Positions 44,099-55,009 are shown, counted from the first letter of the stretch. The stretch: DNA of 64,000 nt from Rutpela maculata (GCA_936432065.2 OW386285.2:367599249-367663248); one strand, 5' to 3'. Made by a program: numbers and translations. Notes: generated by a model not told the origin, from the sequence alone.

Positions 44099-46140
44099 CA
44101 GGGTACTATGGGGAAATACTTCGGGAACATATAGTTTGGGGAAAAATAACATTAAAAGTACCTACGGAGATATTACCCTTTAAAGGTTACATATTCAAGA
44201 AGGTTTTTTGCCTGTTACTTCCAAACCATTCTATTGATTTTAATAAAATTTGGACTGTGTACATATTAAATGAATATCTTTATTCCAGAAATATGGCGCC
44301 CTTCGTATCTTGTTTAGGAAACCAGCCTAATGCTTTTTACCCTTAAATGACATAAATTAATTTTTTAAGGTCACATTTTTAAATTCCTTAAACAATTTTC
44401 TAAAAAAAATATTCTTGTTTGACATCGATAAAGCGATCCGTTTTTGAGAAAAAATAATTTTACTGATAAGGGACAAAGACTGACATTTCGTCAACACATA
44501 AGTACATACTACAACTACAATACACACATAACTACATAACTAAAATAAATGTGAGTACCCTGTGCAAGAATACATTCTCGTAAGCGAGATAAGTTGGATC
44601 GCTGAACCTGAAATGGCATTCCAGGGTTGTTCCGAATGGCTTCACATTGGGTAGTGATTCTTTGTAACATCTCTTCCCTTGATTGTACCGGTGTTTTATA
44701 CACTAAATTTTTGAGATGACCCCAAAAGAAAAAATCTAATGGGTTTAGATCGGGAGAACGAGGAGGCCATGGCACCTGACCTCCTCGGCTAATCCATCGG
44801 TGGGGACATTTTTTATCTAAATATTCCCTGACTGTGATGCTGAAAGGAGGAGGAGGAGTTCCATCATGCATGTACGTCATGTTTCTTATAGTTACTAATG
44901 GCACATCTTCCAATAAACCATCTAGATTTTCCTGTAGAAACCTTAAGTAATTTTCCCCCTTTAACCGATTTTCCAAAACAAATGGCCTTATTAAATAATT
45001 TCCACTTATTCCTGCCCAGTCGTTAATTTGGAATTGTCGTTGATGTGAGAGTTTATTACACCATCCCTGCGAAATCCTGCTTCATCCGTGAACAAAATAC
45101 TACCAATAAATTTGCGGTCTTCCTGTTGCTTTTGCAGGAACCAATTAGCATATTGCACTCGAGCAGGGTAGTCGTCCGGGGACATTGCATGAACTTTCTG
45201 GATGTGGAAAGGATGGAGAAGCTGTTTTTTCAAAATTCTGTGAACCACCAACTTCGAAGTGTTAAATTGCGCTGAGAGCTTCCTAACGCTTATTGATGAT
45301 TCTTTGGCAACAGCATCTAATACAGCTTCTTCTAGTACAACTGTACGAACAGTTCTAAGACCACCTTCATCTCCTCGTTTCGGTTCCACGCTGCCTGAAA
45401 ATTAATAGGATTATTGTTTTAAATAGTTATTTATTCTTTAATTTTTATTAATTTGTTTTTTTATTGCTAAGATGGATATCTACCTGTTTCTCGTACTCGA
45501 CGTTTACCCGTGTAAAAGTTTTCCTGTTTGGAATAACTCTGTTAGGAAAGTGTTCCCCATAAAGCCGTCTGGCTTCCGAACCATTACCGGCGGCATGTCC
45601 GTACAGAAGTTGCATGTCGGCATATCCACCAGATGAAAAATTTGCCATGTCAATAAACTACTATCACAGAACTACTTACAACATACTTATTACTTGCTAC
45701 TCAAATTTGACGTTTAAATTTATTCAATTGTTTTCTCACAGGTATCATGCTGTAGTTTATATTACTAGTATTCCTTACTCTCATATCAGAAAAATCATTT
45801 TTTCTCAAAAACGGATCGCTTTATCGATGTCAAACAAGAATATCTTTTTTTTAGAAAATTGTTTAAGGAATTTAAAATTTTCAAAAATTAATTTATGTCA
45901 AAATTTAGGGGTAAGAAGCATTAGGGGTGTTCCACCTCTGGTTTTCTAGACAAGATACGAAGGGCGCCATATTTCTTAAATTTAATGTGTACACAGTCCA
46001 AAGCAATAGGCAAAAAACCTTCTTCAATATGTAACCTTTAAAGGGTATATCTCCGTAGGGGGGGCGCAGGTACTTTTAGTGTTATTTTGACTCAAACTAT
46101 ACGATCCCGAAGTAATGCCCCATAGTGCCGGAACACCCCG
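44099..46140 (-). mobile_element. 2.0-kb Tc1/mariner-type element with ~350-bp inverted termini
   Basis: Left CAGGGTACTATGGGG..., right (inverse) CGGGGTGTTCCGGCACTATG; the left end lacks GTTCCGGC. TA flanks both ends (44097-44098, 46141-46142). The arms continue through ACTTCGGGA, AAAAGTACCT, TTTAAAGGTTACAT, AGATACGAAGGGCGCCATAT, CTTGTTTGACATCGATAAAG and CGATCCGTTTTTGAGAAAAA. A three-part transposase lies inside on the minus strand. It is the most complete DNA transposon in the window. Confidence 0.9.
44515..45648 (-). pseudogene. Transposase with DUF4817-like N-terminus and DDD catalytic core
   Basis: Part 1 (45648-45475): MANFSSGGYADMQLLYGHAA, GNGSEARRLYGEHFPNR, PNRKTFTRV, the N-terminal domain typical of these transposases. 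A possible intron follows: CAG|GTAGATATC at 45471 and TTTTCAG|GCAGCG at 45395; splicing there leaves the frame off by one. Part 2 (45389-45006): VRTVVLEEAVLDAVAKE, SISVRKLSAQF helix-turn-helix, then SILFTDEAGFRRDGVIN with the first catalytic D. A short deletion and frame change near 45000. Part 3 (44976-44515): YMHDGTPPPP (second D), WPPRSPDLNPLDFFFWGHLK (third D) and a C-terminus to YFSYVVMCVL. All three acidic residues remain, but the frames do not join. Confidence 0.85.
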
Positions 46141-46179
46141 TATATCAAAGATGGTATTCAATATGAACCTTTTGACATG

Positions 46180-46320
46180 TTATAGCGTTATAATAATGCT
46201 ATTAATAAATATATAAATAAGTTGTAAAAGATTTTACTTTCAAAAATATAAAATGTAATAATAATTGTTTTTGTTATTTATAACCATAGTTATAATAATA
46301 TATGTATTATGTACCCTACA
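46180..46320 (-). repeat. 3' LTR of the TRIM-like element
   Basis: 141 bp, collinear with the 5' LTR; followed (minus strand) by the target duplicate CATG at 46176-46179. Confidence 0.88.
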
Positions 46321-46336
46321 TATACTCCCCTCCTAC
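46321..46336 (-). promoter_or_regulatory. Polypurine tract
   Basis: The minus strand reads GTAGGAGGGGAGTATA immediately before the 3' LTR start TGTAGGG; this is where plus-strand synthesis would be primed. Confidence 0.75.
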
Positions 46337-46568
46337 AACGAAGAAACCAACTTACCAAGGTATCAATATTAAAAATCAGATTTAAAATAAAAGTAAGATT
46401 TGATGGATAAATGACATTAGTAAAAAAGAAAAGTCAGATTGAGTGATAGATGACAAAATAACGTAAAACAAGGAAATTTATTTTTGTAATAACATTATCC
46501 TTAATGTGAGTATGTTATATGTCATTGATGAATTGAAATAAAATAGCATGCATATGACTGATGCTAAG

Positions 46569-46922
46569 TGAATAAAAGTTCGCAGTCATAATTGGATTGA
46601 GCTTATTTAATAAGCAATTGATAAAAATAGCAAGTATGTGCTACGTGAATATGAGTTCGCAATCATAATTGGATTGAGCTTCTCTAATAGATAATTGATA
46701 AAAATAGCAAGCATGTGCTAAGTGAATATGAGTTCGCAATCATAATTGGATTGAGCTTCTCTAATGGGTAATTGATAAAAAATAGCAAGCATGTGCTAAG
46801 TGAATATGAGTTCGCAATCATAATTGAATTGAGCTTCTCTAATAGGTAATTGTTAAAAATAGCAAGCATGTGCTAAGTGAATATGAGTTTGCAATCATAA
46901 TTGTATTGAGCGTCTCTCAAAG
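46569..46922 (-). repeat. 77-bp tandem array inside the TRIM-like element
   Basis: Five units with GTGAATATGAGTTCGCAATC, ATAATTGGATTGAGCTTCTC, TAATAGRTAATTGATAAAA and TAGCAAGCATGTGCTAA; starts near 46569, 46645, 46722, 46800 and 46877 (spacing 76-78). The inner units are the most alike. Confidence 0.92.
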
Positions 46923-47050
46923 ATGTCGCACCAGCTATAGCAGCTTTGGCTAAAGATTAGCTGGCGAGACAATTAAAATAGTGAATAATTAATACATTGA
47001 TACACTTGATAAGCTGGTTTAAAAAAAATGTAGGGAGAAATATAGAGTAC

Positions 47051-47308
47051 CTACCCATATGTGTACATAATGAAATATGTAATAAAAAGTCTGTAAATTC
47101 TGAAGATCCAGTCTGACTCGTCTCTCGGTAGCACCTTTATGGAGAGACTGAGGGATCCGTATCTAGTGAAAATATCTATGGAACGGCCGACCTTTAGCTG
47201 GTTGTCCTCGTTGTGGACGTCATCTGTCGTTAAAGCTGTCAGCAGCACGAGCAGTTGCGTTCGCCCACTCAATCTCGCAGCGACTGACACAGTTTGAAGA
47301 CTAATCAT
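47051..47308 (-). CDS. Short gag-start-like frame in the TRIM-like element
   Basis: 85 codons, MISLQTVSVAARLSGRTQLL... . VSVAARL is reminiscent of the opening of insect Ty3/Gypsy gag proteins (VSVKLPPFWP), but the FW and WF residues that follow there are absent. It begins about 165 bases after the primer-binding site. It may be a relic of the parent gag or a small frame kept for packaging; low confidence of function. Confidence 0.3.
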   Translation of the reverse strand: MISLQTVSVAARLSGRTQLLVLLTALTTDDVHNEDNQLKVGRSIDIFTRYGSLSLSIKVLPRDESDWIFRIYRLFITYFIMYTYG

Positions 47309-47451
47309 GGGAGATTATTTTGGCATAACCATTTGCTCACATAAAAACATTATTCAATAATACTGTCAAAAATTATTAAACTTCAGTCTTCATCACCAAT
47401 TTCTGATAACTGCCTTTAACTCTTATGGACTCTCAGAAGGCATATAACGTG

Positions 47452-47470
47452 TGAAGTTCGGGGTCACCAA
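47452..47470 (-). promoter_or_regulatory. Primer-binding site
   Basis: Directly after the 5' LTR the minus strand reads TTGGTGACCCCGAACTTCA. TGG complements a tRNA CCA end, and the following 15 bases would pair with an acceptor and T-arm; I have not identified the tRNA. Confidence 0.75.
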
Positions 47471-47611
47471 TTATAGCATGTATACAATGCTATTAATAAA
47501 TATATAAATAAGTTGTAAAAGATTTTACTTTCAAAAATATAAAATGTAATAATAATTGTTTTTGTTATTTATAACCATAGTTATAATAATATATGTAGTA
47601 TGTACCCTACA
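47471..47611 (-). repeat. 5' LTR of the TRIM-like element
   Basis: 141 bp, minus-strand start TGTAGGGTAC, end GCTATAA; preceded by the target duplicate CATG (47612-47615). Confidence 0.88.
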
Positions 47612-47615
47612 CATG

Positions 47616-48394
47616 TCCCAGCGATTTTTCCAAAAGAACTTTGTACCGAATTTATCCACTATTTTACAACGCCGTAATAACTTATCAAAATCAGTAATAC
47701 GTGGAAATTATGAAAAAATGGCCATAAAAATATTGATTTTGTGAAGAGTTCTGAAGCACCTCAACCGTTCAAGCGCTTATGAATCTTATGATACATCGCT
47801 GAGTACAAACTTCCACATATCAGGAAAGAACACGTAATATGAAACTTTGGTAATGCTCCTAAAATGGAAAAAACCGTTCCTAGTTTAATGGAAAAACATC
47901 TTAAAACTTTCTGAAGGAAGCGTACGAGATACTGTATAAGCATAGTTAATGAGGTTTTGTGGTCTGGAATATGATGTAAAGAGAGAATGGCTAATAAATT
48001 TGCTTATAATATTTAACAAATTCAAATTAAATTTTCTAAGGAATTTATTTTGAGAGAAGCTATATGAAAAAAATATATAAATGGTGGTCGCGATACTTTT
48101 GTGGCTGATAGTACATTAAAAAATAAAGATACTCTTTTATAAAAAAATATTTCCGAAAATGGATAATACGGGAGTTATGTCCCTTTCAAGGGGATAATAA
48201 TTACACAGGCACAAAAATAATCCATAATTGAAGGGCATCTATCCTAATGTTTTTTGAGCCGCTCAATTTGTCCTGTTCAATTTTTCCCTAAATTCGGGTT
48301 AAAATGGCTATTAAATCTAATAGAACGACACGCGTTGAAATGAAACTTCTGAACCGTTTAAAATGGCTCTAGTCACATACTCGTAACGTTCATG
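47616..48394. other. Nothing recognised
   Basis: A/T-rich sequence with short frames only. Confidence 0.4.
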
Positions 48395-48600
48395 GTATTG
48401 TTGAAGAACATTCCAGAATCGACCTAAGTCGAAGACAGAATCAAAATTCGACTTAGGCAAAAATTTCATTTAAGGACATTTTTTAAGAGTTTGAGGGACT
48501 ACAGAGCCACAGATCAGTCTATAAGGCAATAGAAATGACCAGGTGAAAATTCGAAGAAACACCGAATTTTCACTTAAGAAAATATGTTTTGGTTCAGGAT
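48395..48600 (+). repeat. Two-hairpin repeat, copy 2
   Basis: CCTAAGTCGAA with TTCGACTTAGG (48424-48460, perfect 11-bp stem) and AGGTGAAAATTCG with CGAATTTTCACTT (48541-48573). GAACATTCCAGAATCGA precedes the first, as TCGATTCTGGGAGGTTCT follows it in the inverse copy at 30.3 kb. Confidence 0.7.
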
Positions 48601-48639
48601 ATGAGAGCGAAAGTATATAGTGGCAAGGATTTAAGAATA

Positions 48640-48830
48640 ATATACTTTTTCAAAGGTGCAACAAAGTTGGACTTTGAAGAAAATAATATTTTTTAAAAGT
48701 GCGCCAAAAATAGACTTGAGAATAATTTTTATCAAAAGTACGCCAAAATTGGACTTGAAGATTAATTTTTCAAAGGTACGCCGAAGCTAGTTTAAAAGGT
48801 ACTCAAAAAATGCACTTTGAAAAATATTAA
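48640..48830 (+). repeat. Imperfect tandem repeat, about 4 x 45-50 bp
   Basis: Units share TTTTTCAAAGGTRCGCC, AARTTGGACTTGAAGA and AATAATTTTT, with increasing divergence to the right. Confidence 0.65.
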
Positions 48831-48970
48831 AATATTTTCCATTTTTATTCCTCCACCAAAGACATTGACCATTGAGGTACGGTCATTGAATGTCCTGTTC
48901 TAATGAGCATAAAATTTTAACGATGCAATGCATCTAAGAGGCGAAATCGACGATTTTGACAATGACGGCG

Positions 48971-49509
48971 CACAGTGGAAAAAAAAGCCTTTTTTGGACA
49001 AAAATCTGCCTACAAGTCAAATCTTAATCAATTTTGATCTACCTTGGCTTAAAATGTAGGTTATTGGCTACACTTTCAGAGTATACTGCCCAAATTGCAA
49101 ACCCCGATTTCCTAACCTCAAAAAATGTATCAAATCTGACTCACTTTTTTCTATTTCTACAAGTCAAATCTTGATCGATTTTGACAATCCTTAAAAGGCA
49201 GGTTATTAGCTACCCTTTCAGTGCATGCCGAGTTCCTAACCTCAAAAAATTCATCAAATATGAGAGTAATCACTTTTTTCTATTTCCACAAGTCAAATAT
49301 TGATCAACTTTGACAATTCTGGGCTTAAAATGCAGGTTTTAGCTACCCTTTCAGCGTATACTGCCTAAACTATGAACCACAGGATTGTCAAAATTTATCA
49401 AGATTTGACTCGTAGAAATAGAAAAAAGTGTAGCCAATAACCTACATTTTAAGCCAAGGTAGATCGAAATTGATTAAGATTTGACTTGTAGGCAGATTTT
49501 TCCACTGTG
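48971..49509. mobile_element. MITE with CACAGTGGAAAAA ends and inner tandem repeats
   Basis: CACAGTGGAAAAA at the left and TTTTTCCACTGTG at the right are inverse. The arms continue through AAATCTGCCTACAAGTCAAA, CTACCTTGGCTTAAAATGTA and GGTTATTGGCTACACTTT. Between and within them a unit of roughly 125 bp (CAAGTCAAATNTTGATC, GCTACCCTTTCAG, CCTAACCTCAAAAAAT) is repeated about four times. It abuts the end of the 1.1-kb LTR-like repeat. Confidence 0.82.
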
Positions 49510-49511
49510 CG

Positions 49512-50695
49512 GTGTAGCGCCGATAAGCAAAAATTTGATAAAAATCAATGCATATGCACAAGGCCGGTTTCTCGCATAAAAAGAGTTTGGATTCACTCAG
49601 CGGCTCGCAATTTGGTCGGGCGCGTTGAGTAGCCCATACGAAGAGATGGTAGGAAAGCCAATAGCAGGGCTTTCCAAATAATAAAGTTATAGAGGAAAAC
49701 GCCTTGTGCATAAAAATCCAAAAATTCATTTTGCCTAAAAGTCACTCGGAGGTGGATCGTTGTAATTTTGCTAATATTGAACAACTGCATAGGGGCAAGT
49801 AAGTTGTGGACTAATCGAACGCCAAACAAACTTATGCAGTCATAAGTCCTTATGAATGTGTTTGAGTACGTGAACCGCCACGATATAAGAACTTTAAAGC
49901 TAAGTAGTCTCTAGCGAAACTAAATTTATTTAGTAAATCTTTTTTAAGTTAAAACCAGTCAACCGTAATTATTAAAATTACAAAGAGTCTAAGACTTTTC
50001 TAAAAAGCTCGCATTTTGATTCTGAGAAGGTATGCATGAATCTTTTCTACCTAATCGATCGTTAGCGTAAGCGCTCTCGCTTGTATGGTCTGAAAGCCGT
50101 TTGTCTTAATTGGGGAAGGCGCGATTCTTACAATAAGAATTTTGCTATAATCCCTTTTTTGTATAACCATATTTGTTAAATAAACGGATTCTTTGAACTA
50201 TTGCATCTTAATTGATCTTGAGACTTGTTGCTAGTCGATAATCCCTGGAACTTTCGTATCGAAAACCGGATGTATCGAGTTACTGCACCACACTTGACCT
50301 TCTAGTTGCTATACGGAGGTCTGATAGGGATTTTTTTATGCGTTTTTCTCAGAAACCCTCGGGTGTAGAGTCCGTTATTAGCAGACAAAAGTGTGATACG
50401 CACGACAAAAATTAATCCCACCGGAGAAAAATTCTTCGATTGGCATTTTTTTATGCAAAAATGTAGCTTTTCAAAAGGTAACCAAAACCTAAATCGAGGA
50501 ATTCACGGCCAGAGATAGCGCCGTTAATGACCTGAGGTGGTGCAGTCTTGATTAGTCAGTCATTACTCGGCTATCGAAGTGCATCTTATCTCGAACCCGT
50601 CTGGGAGTAGAAGAACGGGGTAGCATGCGGCTGGCGCCCCTGAGAAATAAATTGGTGTGGCGTCATGTTGACGCCCGGTAGTGCGCTCTTCTACA
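49512..50695 (-). mobile_element. ~1.1-kb LTR-like repeat, copy 2
   Basis: Inverse of copy 1 at 27616-28690; on the minus strand it runs from TGTAGAAGAGCGCACTA to GGCGCTACA, i.e. TG...CA. The MITE at 48971 lies directly against its CA end. No coding sequence is found on either side. Confidence 0.6.
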
Positions 50696-52460
50696 GTATC
50701 ACGGTCATGGTGGTGGTGTACTTTTTCCCCCAAAAAACTGCTACTGCCCCTTGTTATGATTTTTCCATACTACGCTTGTGAAGAATTGACAGATTGGGGT
50801 TATTATAGGGAATATTGATAAATCGAGTGTCTCTTGACCAGGAGATGCCAAAACAACCTCCGGGGGTTGGAACCACCCACTGATTGACCAAACATTCCGA
50901 AAATACTGTGAAAGGGCTGAAGAACTGTTTCCCCCAGTTTTCGAGGGCGAGGAATACGATGGTTGCAATAATTTTCCCTTCACCCTTCTGGAAAAAACTA
51001 CTCCTTGTTCTGATTTTTTTCGTAGTACGCTTGCAAATAAAATATGATCGGAAGATATCGCAGAAAAGCTGATATTATTATATTATATTTATTATCCCCC
51101 TTCAAATACGTATACCTCATATTCTCATCAATTTTTGGAAATAATTGTATATAAAAGGGTGCCTTTATTTTTGGATGTACTATCCAAAATTTTGACCCAC
51201 CGTGTACGATGATGCCCAGATTTCCGAGAAAACTAACTTGTATTTTAGTAAGGTTTAGAGTTATCAAGAGAGAAGGGTTCAAGACTGGTTTAAATCGTCT
51301 AAGTTACCTAATAGAAGTGCGTATTTCGTAGATACATTTTAGAATATGCGTACCCTTGATAAAAATATTTTAACACACCCTATACCTATAAAACCCACAT
51401 CCCTATAAAACCCAGTCTTTAAAATAATAATGAGGGCAGAACATTATCTTAATGGATTTTTGAAGTTATTCACATTCTAGCTTATAGTCTATATACTATT
51501 ACGATACAAAACTACGGGCAAGATGCAAATTGCATTCCAACCCCAACGGAACAGAATGAAAAACGCGGAAGGTACTGTTCCATTCAACGACCCTCCCCTT
51601 TCCTGGCTCATTATGAATGTATCAGAATCACGTGACTTGCGCTCGTCCACACGTTAATAATTAAAATAAAACGTAAAATCCCGTACACCGTTGCCAATAG
51701 TAATTACACTGTATAAAGTTCGACACACATTTTTAACCTGTTTTGTTTGAAAAGATTTTCTGTTTGTTTTCTGTAAGTGATTAAAGATTAATTAGAGATG
51801 GAGGTACATCTACATATACTGGGTGGCCACGACTCAATGTATGCCTCCAATTTTTTGGTTGTTTTTTTAATTTAAAAATTTCGTTTTTGGTACACATAAA
51901 TTAGAAAAGAGTGAGCTACTTTTAGACTAATAAGAACGAAAATAACATTTCCGGTTCAACCAGAAGGGACATTAAATTTTTATTCTTAAATAGAATGACT
52001 ATATTTTTTTCTTATTAAGCATAAAATTCCAAGTACAACATTTTTTTCCGATTTAAGAAATTCCAAAAAATAACTGAGATGCTATCGATTTTTTTATTTT
52101 TTTTCAAAATCAGATCAACGCGACGTAAGAAAATTACTAAGAAGGCTATGAAACAGTTCAATCATCTCCCCGTATTCATTATATGTGGGGTACTAAATAA
52201 ACCACATTACAGTGTTACGTGTATTATACTATATTTTTTACTCTGTTATACCTGTTCACCTCTCTGCCCTTGACCACAATCTTTGCACGGCAAGGGTCAT
52301 CTACGACAGTAAGTATGGTCACTGCAAGCGGCCAATGGTGAAAATTTAGACTTTTTACATTCTTAAATTTAGATATCCCATCGGAGTTTTTTCACATCTA
52401 ATGTGATTTTTAGATATTGCACAACATCTGCGCTATGTGAAACCATCTGGGATGATTACA
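50696..52460. other. Mostly unrecognised
   Basis: A weak direct repeat (CTTGTTMTGATTTTT, TAGTACGCTTG at about 50752 and 51004) is the only internal structure. A TACTGGGTGGCCACGACTCA stretch at about 51818 looks like a transposon end, but I found no partner. Confidence 0.35.
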
Positions 52461-52462
52461 GC

Positions 52463-52680
52463 TGGCGGACGTTGGTGGCACTATTTAATGTTTTTCCACT
52501 TAATATTGCCTAGTAATGTATTGCCATTACTTTACTTCGCTTTGCTTCGCTTCACTTCCCTTTTACATTATTTTACTTTGCTTGGCTTTTCTTTACTTCG
52601 CTGGTGGACGTTGGTGGCACTATTTAATGTTTTTCCACTTAATATTGCCTAGTAATGTGTTGCCACTACTTTACTTTGCT
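52463..52680 (+). repeat. Direct duplication of a ~75-bp segment
   Basis: GGCGGACGTTGGTGGCACTA and TTTAATGTTTTTCCACTTAA, TATTGCCTAGTAATGT are repeated from about 52464 and 52602 with very few changes; each copy is followed by CTTTGCTTCGCTT-type sequence. Confidence 0.88.
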
Positions 52681-52693
52681 TTGCTTCGCTTTA

Positions 52694-52830
52694 TTTCCCT
52701 TCCCTTCCCTTCCCTTCCCTTCCCTTCCCTTCCCTTCCCGTCCCTTTCCTTCCCTTCCCGTCCCTTTCCTTCCCTTCCCTTCACTTAACTTCACTTAACT
52801 TCACTTTATTTCACTTTAATTTACTTCACG
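52694..52830 (+). repeat. (TTCCC)n pentanucleotide microsatellite
   Basis: About 18 units of TTCCC/CCTTC with TCCCG and TTTCC variants to 52783, then CTTCACTTAA and CTTCACTTTAT degenerate units. Open frames here are repeat by-products. Confidence 0.93.
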
Positions 52831-54780
52831 GTGTAGCAGGCATATTGCCGCCCCATAAATTATAAAATATTTTAACTTAAGCGTGAATGTCCGCGGTAGA
52901 TTTAAATATATTTCTTAAAATTGCTTTTTAATTAAACACAACGGTATGCAACCAGAGTTACGCCTAAAATCAGCTTATCTTTATGAGTGGAGAGGGTAAC
53001 GAAGCGATGCGATTTATACGCACCGAAAAAGAAAGCAGAACGAATAGTTTTCCGTTACTAGAAGGTTAGAACTTCGATTGCTCGATGAACTTTTAAATAG
53101 TGATGTATTTTCATTAAATTTTTCCTTGAAGACTTCAACATTGAAAGGGTTGATAGTCCCTCTTCTTAATTATGAAGCAGGCCTAATTATCTTCACCGGT
53201 TTAATCCGTAAGTAATTTATAAAGAAATATTTTTTTTGTAACTTAGATTTGGCAGCGGCCATTTTACAACTCACGCTTACACTTCACTTCTTTCCAGGGT
53301 TTCACTATTGGATAAACAATTTTATTAATGGATAAACAATTTTCATATTGAATCCAAATAATTTAGTTTTGGACGAAAAATGGTAGTATTGGACAAAGAA
53401 TTTTTGTATTAGATGCAAGTTTTATTATAAAAATGCAAATCTTCTAAAATTGGAAGCAAGTTTTATCAATCTTGGGATGCACATCGTAGTTATGCATTGT
53501 TTATTAACGTCATATTAAATTTTGGGTTGGAAACAAATTTTGTATGGAGATCGCGACGATAGTATGGTAGGATAGTTGGGATTTGTCCTTATGGAATTTC
53601 TGGAAGCGTCGAATATGGTATTGGAAACTTCTAAACCTGATCCCGAGCTCTTCTAGAAACCAACAATTATATCACTGTGGGTTGGATTTCACCATCATCA
53701 TCCCCTACTAAGAGTCACAACTTTCATTCACAGAAAAATTCCAGATAAGTGTCACAAATAAGTTTTTTTATCTAACGTTTTTTATATAAATACTTCATAT
53801 TTTTACCTTTTAACATTTTTAGAGTTTTTAAAGTATCATGTTCTATTTTTTTTAAAACTATTTCTATTTTCAATTTTATTATTAACATGTTTCAATGAAC
53901 AGTTAATATATACTATTTTTATTAAGTTATAAATTATCGACGTTACGTCTAATTAAAAACAAATTATATAAAAAGTTCTGTAAAGACTTTGTGATCACAA
54001 TTTCTACGAAACATTTAGGTATAGTTATATAATAAAATTTGACTTTTAAACACCATATTGTCGGTTCATGTTTTAGACAATATTATAAATAATATCTGCA
54101 TAACATTTTAACGTCCACTCAATATATTTTTTTGCATATAACTTCACTTAATATTAAGGCCTCAGTTTAGTTGTTTTCTAATAAAAACACGCCAAGTTTG
54201 ATTGATTTATAATAAAATCAATTTTATAATAACATTGTCCACTTATTTCAGGTATTTTGATACAAACCAAACTTTACAAACTAAATATTTAGATATTACT
54301 TACTGTATTAATTATTTAATCTTTGATAAAAAGTTGAACATCCTTTAGTAATATTCAGAGGTATTAATCTAATCTTGACTTGTGCTAAATTTGAATTATT
54401 AATTTACATTTTTTTTTTATACAACTAATACTTCCTCTAACTTTTGATTAGTTTATCTTTCTTATAATCAAACTTCAGTTTCAGTGTAAATTATAATTAT
54501 AGAAAGATTGGCGCCCCGTTTTTCTGGAAAATTTACCATTATCTAAGTGAAATTAACATCTCTTTAAAAAAAAAATTTATAAAAACATCTATCATTTATT
54601 AATCTTTATCTACCTAACACGTAAAACCATTCGTAAAGCATTCTCTTACCCATGACTCATCTGCCGAGTCTCTGAGCTACTGGGGTAGTAATATTTTTTC
54701 TTCAAATAACATAAAGTGCAGTAAGACTCTCAAACACTTGATGAAAATTAAATTTTATTGAACAGCGAAGAAATAATGTT
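52831..54780. other. AT-rich stretch, nothing recognised
   Basis: No gene. TTGGATAAACAATTTT is duplicated in tandem near 53309-53345. The rest, 53.5-54.7 kb, is very A/T-rich without detectable structure. Confidence 0.4.
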
Positions 54781-54784
54781 ACAA

Positions 54785-54985
54785 CGGCACGGCAGCTTAG
54801 TTGGGTAAAGTGTCTTGTGTAGCAAATATGCTGGTCACATTGTCTATCGTATATACTGGGTTCGAGTTCCGGCACTGACAATGTCGGTGGGTATCGATGT
54901 ATGTCTGTGTTTTTACGAATGGGTAATATTCCTAACAGCCTTTGCCTTGGATGTGGGTGTTGTCTATTATACAGATTCGGCCAAT
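54785..54985 (+). mobile_element. tRNA-derived SINE
   Basis: A box-like CGGCAGCTTAGTTGGGTAAAG at 54789-54810 and B box-like GGGTTCGAGTTCCGGC at 54858-54873 are spaced as in a tRNA promoter. The body, GTATGTCTGTGTTTTTACGA, AACAGCCTTTGCCTTGG, ATGTGGGTGTTGTCTATTAT, is shared with 60050-60135, where the tRNA head is lost. The 3' end is not defined. Confidence 0.7.
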
Positions 54986-55009
54986 GAAGTTTTATATATC
55001 CTGAGATAA

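Larger units (their letters stand above)
46180..47611 (-). mobile_element. Compact non-autonomous LTR retrotransposon (TRIM-like)
   Basis: Two 141-bp direct repeats enclose 1150 bp. On the minus strand each LTR starts TGTAGGGTACATA and ends GCTATAA. CATG flanks the whole (46176-46179 and 47612-47615). The 5' LTR is followed at once by a tRNA-complementary primer site, the 3' LTR is preceded by a purine tract, and the interior has a short gag-start-like frame and a 77-bp tandem array. No protease, RT or integrase is present, so it must have moved with another element's enzymes. The LTRs differ at about 7 of 141 positions, most of them clustered near the U5 end. Confidence 0.9.

Noticed and set aside
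51818..51850. TACTGGGTGGCCACGACTCA as a transposon end
   Set aside because: No inverse partner was found downstream to 54 kb.
52437..52788. Leucine/phenylalanine-rich membrane protein
   Set aside because: The frame follows the CTTTGCTTCGC and TTCCC simple repeats.
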